Source: Nocardia uniformis NBRC 13702 | GTDB lineage: Bacteria > Actinomycetota > Actinomycetes > Mycobacteriales > Mycobacteriaceae | Direction of reading: 5' to 3' | Assembly (NCBI RefSeq): GCF_001613345.1 | Contig: NZ_BDCE01000092.1 | Span: 42,307-106,306, forward strand | Length of the DNA stretch: 64,000 nt | Part shown: in pieces, positions 58,698 through 64,000 of the stretch | Numbering within the stretch: position 1 is the stretch's first letter | How the letters are laid out: each line of letters starts with the position of its first letter | Made by a program: the position numbers and the translations under genes | The notes under the pieces: model-generated | What the model was told of the DNA's origin: nothing | What the model saw: only the letters and a program-made list of their open reading frames with translations | The model's database searches: none

Positions 58698-58756
58698 TTG
58701 ACAACCTACCTGCGGCAAATCTATCTTCATCACAAAGATACTTCATGATGGAGATA
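58698..58756 (+). promoter_or_regulatory. Promoter and MarR operator of the MFS gene at 58759
   Basis: A -35 TTGACA (58698) and a -10 TATCTT (58722) are 18 bases apart. Inverted arms TATCTTCATCA (58722-58732) and TGATGGAGATA (58746-58756) match at 10 of 11, with an inner TATCTT/AAGATA pair. The operator covers the -10 element. Confidence 0.7.
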
Positions 58757-58758
58757 CA

Positions 58759-60354
58759 TTGAATACTGAACCAGCTATCCATCCCACCCGGAAATGGCTC
58801 GGCATCGTCGCGGTATCGCTGGGTGTGGCCCTGATCGTCGTCGACCTCACCATCGTCAATGTGATCCTCGCGCCGATCATCGCTGATCTGTCGATCGATT
58901 CCGTTCAGGCGCAATGGGTTCAGGAGTCCTACGCCATTGTTTTCGCGGCGTTGCTCCTACTCGCCGGTCGGCTCTCCGATCTGCACGGCGCGCGCAAGGT
59001 CTTCCTCATCGGCCTCCTGGTATTCGGCGTGACCAGCCTGCTCGCGGCGCTGGCACCGAACGGCGGGCTGCTGATCGCGGCCCGATTCCTGCAGGGTGTC
59101 GGCGGGGCGATGATTCTGCCGACCTCATTGGCCCTGGTGAACGCCACCTTCACCGGTAAGGCCCGCGCCCAGGCATTCGCCGTCTGGGGATCGACCATCG
59201 GTGCGGCCGCGGCCGTCGGCCCACTGCTGGGCGGCTGGCTGGCGGACTTCTCCTGGCGCTGGGCCTTCGGTGTCAATCTGCCGTTGGTCGCGCTGATCCT
59301 CGGCGGGGTACTGCTGTTCATCCCGGCCTCACCGCGCACGCCCGGCGGAATCGACATGCTGGGAGCGGTCCTCTCGGCGCTCGGACTCGCCGCGCTCGCC
59401 TACGCGATGATCGAGGGTCGAACCCACGGCTGGCTACTCACCACCGAACCGCTGAATCTCGGTGGATTCTCCTGGAGCGGTGGGCTTTCCCCGATCTTCG
59501 TGCTGTTCCTCCTGGCGGCTGTGATCCTGTTCGCGTTCTGGCGGCGACAGACCTGGCTCGGTCGCACCGGCGGCGAACCGCTGATGGATGTGCGACTGTT
59601 CGCCATTCCCTCCTTTCGCAATGGCAATGTCGTCACCCTGATCGTGGGGCTCGGCGAGTTCGGCATCATCGCGGTGCTACCGCTGTGGTTGCAATTCGTC
59701 CTGGGTTACAGTGCGCTGCAAGCGGGTCTGGCCCTGTGCGCCCTGGCGGTGGGCAGCTTCTGCGCCAGCGGCGCGAGCTTCTCTATGGCCGCTTCGGTAC
59801 CCGCGCTGGGGCAGGTTCGGATAGGGCTGATCCTGGAGGCCATCGGTCTGGTGCTCCTGGGTGCGACCGCCGCCACCGACAGCGCCTGGTGGTGGATCGC
59901 GATCGCCCTCTTCGTCTACGGCATCGGCGTCGGGTTCGCCACGGCGCAGGTGACGAATGTCGTACTCGCCGACGTTCCCGCCGAGAGCGCCGGTCAGGGT
60001 TCAGGAATCCAAAGCGCGGCACGGGAATTGGGTTCCGCACTCGGAATCGCGGTGCTGACGACGCTGTACTTCACCACGCTCGGTTCCAATCTGCGCGACC
60101 GCCTCGATGCGGCCGGGCTTCCGGATGCCCAGCCCCTTAGTGCAATGGTGACCGACAGCGCCGGATCGGCCGTTTCCGCGTTGGCGGCCGATCCGAGCAC
60201 CCGAGTGATCGCCGACGCCGCCAGCGAGGCCATGACGACCGGCCTCCAGATATCCAGCTACGTTTGTGCCGGATTGCTGGTGCTGGCCTTGGCGTCCACG
60301 GCATTCATCTCGCCCGCGCGGAATCGCTCGACTCGCGAGGTCCTGACACCGTGA
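58759..60354 (+). CDS. MFS drug-efflux transporter (DHA2, 14-TM type), second copy
   Basis: 531 residues from the TTG at 58759, with GGAG seven bases upstream. It has 14 predicted helices. Motifs: DLTIVNVILAPIIADL in helix 1, SDLHGARKVFLIGL (motif A), FLQGVGGAMILPTSLALV, and VGPLLGGWLADFSWRWAFGVNLP (motif C). The family exports drugs or dyes. It is only distantly similar to the preceding MFS protein. A strong terminator follows 31 bases after its stop. Confidence 0.93.
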   Translation: MNTEPAIHPTRKWLGIVAVSLGVALIVVDLTIVNVILAPIIADLSIDSVQAQWVQESYAIVFAALLLLAGRLSDLHGARKVFLIGLLVFGVTSLLAALAPNGGLLIAARFLQGVGGAMILPTSLALVNATFTGKARAQAFAVWGSTIGAAAAVGPLLGGWLADFSWRWAFGVNLPLVALILGGVLLFIPASPRTPGGIDMLGAVLSALGLAALAYAMIEGRTHGWLLTTEPLNLGGFSWSGGLSPIFVLFLLAAVILFAFWRRQTWLGRTGGEPLMDVRLFAIPSFRNGNVVTLIVGLGEFGIIAVLPLWLQFVLGYSALQAGLALCALAVGSFCASGASFSMAASVPALGQVRIGLILEAIGLVLLGATAATDSAWWWIAIALFVYGIGVGFATAQVTNVVLADVPAESAGQGSGIQSAARELGSALGIAVLTTLYFTTLGSNLRDRLDAAGLPDAQPLSAMVTDSAGSAVSALAADPSTRVIADAASEAMTTGLQISSYVCAGLLVLALASTAFISPARNRSTREVLTP

Positions 60355-60385
60355 TGTTCGAGTCCCCTTAGCTACACCTAAAATT

Positions 60386-60432
60386 CAGGTCAGGTCCGGT
60401 ATCGCACCGGGCCTGACCTGCGCGAACAATTT
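60386..60432 (+). terminator. Rho-independent terminator
   Basis: A 15-bp stem (60386-60400 with 60406-60420, one G-T pair) with a 5-nt loop is followed by an AATTTTT run at 60427-60433. It ends the MFS transcript. Confidence 0.85.
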
Positions 60433-60748
60433 TTCCCACGGATGGGGATGGACGAATTGTTCGCCACAGACCGCTTCAGTAGTGTTTTCCGCACCGGGCT
60501 CCACACGTTGCCAGGTATCAGTGCGGACGATGGAGTAAGTGCGAAGAAAAGGCACTCAAATATTTCTGTTGCGCGGTATCGGATGTCGGTCATACCTGAT
60601 GCTGCCGCGATTAGGCAACGAACCGATCAACGCGGACCTTCTCGATGAGTCACGCGGACACTTGATTATTTGACGCTTACCCAATTGATGCTGTTCACAC
60701 CAAAGAAAGTCTGTCGGAACACTTCGGCGGGCTGACGAGAGGATTCCT
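60433..60748. other. AT-richer intergenic region
   Basis: About 315 bases, clearly less GC-rich than the surroundings. It should hold the promoter of the small secreted protein at 60749. No gene or operator was recognised. Confidence 0.4.
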
Positions 60749-61093
60749 GTGAAGAAGATTCTGACTTCCATCGGTCTGATTGCCTCCCTTGTCTTCACCG
60801 GCCTCATGGCTGCGGCTCCCGCTCAGGCGGTGGCTGGTAGTCAGGTCAAATTCGGTTCCCGTGACAGGGGCATCCCGAGTTCGGTCAAGCTGAAGACCAT
60901 CAAGACGAACGGGGTTGTCGTTTGGCAGGACGTGGGGTCGCTCGTTACCGATGTCTTTCAGGTCTGCCCGCCGTCCATCTCCTACAAGCTGGAGATCGTG
61001 CCCATTACCGGTTCAGGATGGTACGGAGCAGCCGGTCAATGCTACGCCCCTCCGCGGGCTATTTGGTACGGGGCCCGCCTTCGACTGCTTTAA
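60749..61093 (+). CDS. Small secreted protein, unknown function
   Basis: 114 residues from the GTG at 60749, with GAGAGGA eight bases upstream. A clear signal peptide (MKKILTSIGLIASLVFTGLMAAAPAQA) is cut before VAGSQVKF. The mature part of about 87 residues has a beta-strand pattern and two cysteines (VCPPS and QCYAP) likely to form a disulphide. No family was recognised. Lower GC content upstream may indicate acquired DNA. Confidence 0.7.
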   Translation: MKKILTSIGLIASLVFTGLMAAAPAQAVAGSQVKFGSRDRGIPSSVKLKTIKTNGVVVWQDVGSLVTDVFQVCPPSISYKLEIVPITGSGWYGAAGQCYAPPRAIWYGARLRLL

Positions 61094-61494
61094 GAGGTCA
61101 GTTCGGAATGAGTCCTGAGGCTGTCGTGCATTGCACCGCTGCATGTTTGAGAATCCGCCTATGGGTGATGCGGTGGTGAACGACGAGCTGTGGGCCGGGC
61201 CGGATTCGTTGATTCGGTGCGGGACAGACGCTTCCGGTACCCGGACCGGTATCGATCCGATCACCGGGCCACACTGGAAGGTAATGGCATCCGTCGTCTG
61301 CGGCCGCCACCGCTCGTCGGAACTCTGGAAGCGGTCAGCCCTGGAAGGTAGGGATCACGATCATCTCCGCCACATTCATTCGTCCGGTTCGTCCCCGAAG
61401 ACCTCATCGACCGAACCCAACCACCCCCGCCGACGCTGAGCACAACTGAGCTCAGCCCGGACGTCTGCGGTGAAGGCATCCCATTCGCCCGGCC
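61094..61494. other. Stretch without a confident gene
   Basis: About 400 bases. A plus-strand frame near 61131-61439 and a minus-strand frame near 61098-61310 exist, but neither has a ribosome site or recognisable product. The first shows an abrupt change to low-complexity sequence. Confidence 0.3.
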
Positions 61495-61704
61495 TTATCC
61501 GACAACTCCGCCGGAACCGCTCGAGCTGCCGGTCGACAACTGCTTCACCAGCTCGAACCAGAGGTCACCCGAAGAACCGGTCGACGATCCGCTGGCCGGC
61601 GGCGGGGCCACCGGGTCACTGTATGTCGAAGCGGTCGCCGTGCCGCCCACCACAATGATGGCCATTGCGGTGCATCCGGTTCCGAAGATAGCGATCGCTT
61701 TCAT
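61495..61704 (-). CDS. Small secreted Ser/Gly-rich protein
   Basis: 69 residues from the ATG at 61704, with GAGGAG nine bases upstream; this ribosome site decides the start against a longer frame. A signal peptide (MKAIAIFGTGCTAMAIIVVGGTATAS) is followed by a short Pro/Ser/Gly-rich mature part. No family was recognised. It is divergent from the esterase gene. Confidence 0.6.
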   Translation of the reverse strand: MKAIAIFGTGCTAMAIIVVGGTATASTYSDPVAPPPASGSSTGSSGDLWFELVKQLSTGSSSGSGGVVG

Positions 61705-61936
61705 TGTTGTACTCCTCACGACGAGCTCCCGACCATCTCGATCAAATACCGGGAGTCGCGGCGTGTCATTCCGAGACACGAGATCTTACGAATACTTGAC
61801 GTTCACTGGGTGACCGGATCGGCCAGCGGAATATCAAGAGACTGTCAACTATGGCGCCGCGGTCTGTTCCGGTGCCAGCTTCTTCGGCAGCATTGTAAAT
61901 GCGTGATGTTTCAATTCTGCGGAAAGGAGAGTTCGT

Positions 61937-63004
61937 GTGTCTTACGGTGGATGGTTCGGTCTTCGCCGACGGCGGTGGAATGGTCCGGTAATGATCCTGG
62001 CGTCGGTGACGCTCGGAATCGTGATGATGTCCGGGGTGTCCGGTGCACAGCCGCCCGCACGCCCGGATACGGGCTCGGCCGACGGTTATCAAGCACCCGG
62101 TGAGAGTTCCGGTCTGTCGATCCACCCGTTCATCGACCGTATCGAGCCGATCACCGACCGCTGGCTCCGGGTTCACGTGCAATCACGGGCGATGAACCGT
62201 GTCGTCGAGGTGCAAGTGCTGTTACCGGCCGATCGCAGTCGCCCGCGGCCCACGGTGTACATGCTCGACGGTCGCGGCGCGCCGGAGAACGACAGCAATT
62301 GGACAGCGCACGGACGGGCCGTGGAGTTCTTCGCCGACAAGAACGTGAATGTGGTGCTGACCACAGGTGGTCCGGCCAATCTGTACACCGACTGGCAGCG
62401 CCGGGATGACGTGCTCGGCACCAACAAGTGGGAGACGTTTCTGACCCGAGAGCTACCGCCGCTGATCGACGCGGAGTTCGACGGCAACGGCCGCAACGGT
62501 ATCCAGGGGGTTTCGATGGGTGCCGAGGCCTCGATGATGCTGGCATTCCGGAACCCGGGTCTGTACTCGGTTGTCGCGGCTCACAGCGGGTGCTACTCAT
62601 TGGGCTCCGGTGCCGGACAAGCCCGCGCCCGCGGAATCGTAGCCACCTACGGTGGCAACGCGGACAACATGTTCGGTACGCCGACCGACCCGGACTGGTA
62701 CGCCCACGATGTCATGGCACACGCGAACGAGTTGCGCGGAACCGCGCTCTACCTGTCGAGCGGGAGCGGAATACCGGGAGAACACGACGTGCCCGGCCGA
62801 GTGGACCTGCCGGATGCCATCACCGTCGGAGGACCACTCGAAGCCGGAGCCTACGCCTGCACCCTGGCCCTCGCCAACCGGCTCGCCGAGCTGCAGATTC
62901 CGGCGACAGTGCGGCAACGGCCGACCGGTACACACTCATGGCCGTATTGGACGGACGAGCTGGCCGGGTCCTGGCCGACCATCGCTACCGCGCTCGACGC
63001 CTGA
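61937..63004 (+). CDS. Secreted esterase of the antigen 85 / esterase D family
   Basis: 355 residues from the GTG at 61937, with AAGGAGAG upstream. A signal peptide of about 36 residues (hydrophobic MILASVTLGIVMMSGVSG) ends near AQPP. The alpha/beta hydrolase part shows VQVLLPADRSRPRPTVYMLDGRGA, the nucleophile elbow GVSMGA (Ser near residue 196) and a late His in PTGTHSWPYW. Members transfer mycolic acid to trehalose or arabinogalactan, or act as simple esterases. It lacks an obvious fibronectin-binding loop, and its exact role is open. Confidence 0.88.
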   Translation: MSYGGWFGLRRRRWNGPVMILASVTLGIVMMSGVSGAQPPARPDTGSADGYQAPGESSGLSIHPFIDRIEPITDRWLRVHVQSRAMNRVVEVQVLLPADRSRPRPTVYMLDGRGAPENDSNWTAHGRAVEFFADKNVNVVLTTGGPANLYTDWQRRDDVLGTNKWETFLTRELPPLIDAEFDGNGRNGIQGVSMGAEASMMLAFRNPGLYSVVAAHSGCYSLGSGAGQARARGIVATYGGNADNMFGTPTDPDWYAHDVMAHANELRGTALYLSSGSGIPGEHDVPGRVDLPDAITVGGPLEAGAYACTLALANRLAELQIPATVRQRPTGTHSWPYWTDELAGSWPTIATALDA

Positions 63005-63266
63005 ACACCCACCTGAGAGCGATCCCGGACATCGCCCACCTGGCCACGGTGCCCAAGGTCATCAACAACGCCGGCAAGGCCACCCACAGCACGGTCATGA
63101 AGGCGATGTTCGCCCGCCCTCGCGCCTCGCGGACTCTCCATGCGTTCGGACACAACGCACACGAACTTCGGGACGATGATCACCCGGTGGGGTTTCGAGC
63201 CGCCTGTCTCGGCCGCCGCCCGACAACGACGCGAAGCGGGACTGGCGATGATCACGACGATACTGC

Positions 63267-63316
63267 GGCGGCGGATATCCGGTGCTGGTTTGGCGGCGGA
63301 TATCCGGTGCTGGTTT
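63267..63316. repeat. Perfect 25-bp tandem duplication
   Basis: Two identical units, 63267-63291 and 63292-63316, each start GGCGGCGGATATCC. Because 25 is not a multiple of three, the duplication shifts the reading frame. Confidence 0.95.
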
Positions 63317-63554
63317 GGTAGCCGAACTGGCGGTGCTGAGTGTGCTGGAGCCGGGCGGTCTGCTCACGGTGCGCCAGCTGGCGGCGCAAACCCAGCTGTC
63401 CGGATTCACCACCCGGACGGCGGTCGAGTTCATGCACGACCGGGGGATGATCGTGCCGGGTCCCGGACGGGAGAAACGTTGGTGCATTACCGATGTCGGT
63501 CGCGCCACCCTCGCGCAGGCGCGGCACCGGCGGCCGGGCGAGGACACGCGATGA
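63282..63554 (+). CDS. Winged-helix (MarR-like) protein, 5' end disturbed by a duplication
   Basis: 90 residues if it starts at the GTG at 63282, which has no ribosome site. The body VAELAVLSVLEPGGLLTVRQLAAQTQLSGFTTRTAVEFMHDRGMIVPGPGREKRWCITDVGRATL is a winged helix-turn-helix. Before the 25-bp repeat, the frame from 63140 or 63248 (MITTILRRRISGAGL) would join this body exactly if one repeat unit were removed. The gene is therefore probably frameshifted, or it uses a new start. It overlaps the next gene by 4 bp. Confidence 0.5.
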   Translation: MLVWRRISGAGLVAELAVLSVLEPGGLLTVRQLAAQTQLSGFTTRTAVEFMHDRGMIVPGPGREKRWCITDVGRATLAQARHRRPGEDTR

Positions 63555-63916
63555 ACCGCGAGCGGCCCGACGAGTACACAACCACGGTCGGCGCCCTCCG
63601 CTTGATATGGCGGGACACCCACGACCCCGAGAAGCGGATACAGGTGGTGAATGTGCACGGCACCGATGAGCGGAAACCGGTCGATGTGACCTTTGCGCCC
63701 GGATTGATCTGTCGGAAGCGCGGGAACGCTATCCGGGGTTCCGAGCCGTGTTCGATGCGGTCAGTCACGAGTTTTGGCCGAGTTCGCGTCGACCCGCCGC
63801 AACAACCCGAGCGGATACGTGGGCCGGTGGTGCGGATGAACTTGGACCTCGTCACCTGGGGTGGCCAATGCCTGAGCGGAAGCGCTCGCGACGACTATCG
63901 ATGCCGCCGCGGCTGA
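63551..63916 (+). CDS. Hypothetical protein
   Basis: 121 residues from the ATG at 63551, which overlaps the stop of the winged-helix gene (ATGA). The first half (EYTTTVGALRLIWRDTHDPEKRIQVVNVHGTDERKPVDVTFAPG) looks like folded alpha/beta sequence. The second half is irregular and basic. No family was recognised. It is probably co-expressed with the gene before it. Confidence 0.45.
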   Translation: MNRERPDEYTTTVGALRLIWRDTHDPEKRIQVVNVHGTDERKPVDVTFAPGLICRKRGNAIRGSEPCSMRSVTSFGRVRVDPPQQPERIRGPVVRMNLDLVTWGGQCLSGSARDDYRCRRG

Positions 63917-63973
63917 CAGGCATCGGCCACCGTGCCAAGATTAGCGTTCGCTGCTATGGCAAGCCTCGGGTCT

Positions 63974-64000
63974 TTATCCGCCGAAACGCTTCTTGTACTC
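63974..64000 (-). CDS. Possible 3' end of a gene that continues beyond the window
   Basis: On the minus strand the last bases encode EYKKRFGG followed by TAA at 63974-63976. Only eight residues are inside the window, so nothing can be said about the product. Confidence 0.3.
   Translation of the reverse strand, partial: EYKKRFGG

Overview
The window looks like chromosomal DNA of a mycolic-acid actinomycete, most likely Nocardia or a close relative. The basis is the high-GC codon use, two MspA-type porins, a GlnX-GlnH-PknG signalling operon, a WhiB protein, an antigen-85-like secreted esterase and three IdeR/DtxR-type iron boxes. No rRNA, tRNA, CRISPR array or insertion sequence was recognised.

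Layout. 1-4.3 kb: the 3' part of a PknG-type kinase, a membrane/coiled-coil protein, a ROK protein and an opposed glutamate-binding lipoprotein. 4.3-8.8 kb: a loosely packed region with small secreted, WhiB, OsmC-like and YbaB-like genes plus decayed fragments. 8.8-13 kb: a GntR(YtrA)-ABC operon and a second ABC exporter. 13-16.3 kb: a PAP2/diacylglycerol-kinase fusion, a cluster of palindromic repeats and two MspA porins. 16.4-35 kb: a complete catecholate siderophore locus. It holds the FecCD2-ATPase importer, a two-module NRPS with thioesterase, a binding lipoprotein, an EntS-like exporter, a siderophore-interacting reductase, a stand-alone aryl carrier protein, a DHB-AMP ligase, and DHB biosynthesis from isochorismate. 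Three iron boxes control it. 35-37.6 kb: two tandem AraC-like genes with shortened DNA-binding domains. 38-43.4 kb: an M1 metallopeptidase coupled to a Pls/PosA-type poly-amino-acid synthetase whose adenylation pocket reads as lysine-like. 43.6-47 kb: VapBC, a DUF3224 protein with a divergent AraC regulator, and a cyclase-family hydrolase. 47-56 kb: an extended PknG operon (glnX-glnH-coiled coil-pknG-PP2C-VWA-FHA). 56-60.4 kb: two drug-efflux MFS genes with TetR and MarR regulators and clear operators. 60.4-64 kb: small secreted proteins, an esterase and a winged-helix gene disturbed by a 25-bp duplication.

How the genes work together. Under iron limitation the locus would make 2,3-dihydroxybenzoate, load it on the aryl carrier protein, extend it on the NRPS, export the product, re-import the ferric form and release iron by reduction. 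The PknG operon looks like a full phospho-signalling circuit: membrane sensor, solute-binding lipoprotein, kinase, phosphatase, VWA scaffold and FHA reader. The kinase, phosphatase and reader share N-terminal zinc ribbons.

The most unusual signal is a family of about 80-90 bp palindromic elements. Two copies lie in frame inside the NRPS gene, one next to the ATP-binding motif of the first adenylation domain and one in a hugely expanded A-T linker. Intergenic copies lie near 14.7 and 37.7 kb. Substrate codes, operator assignments and operon limits were read by eye and are inferences.
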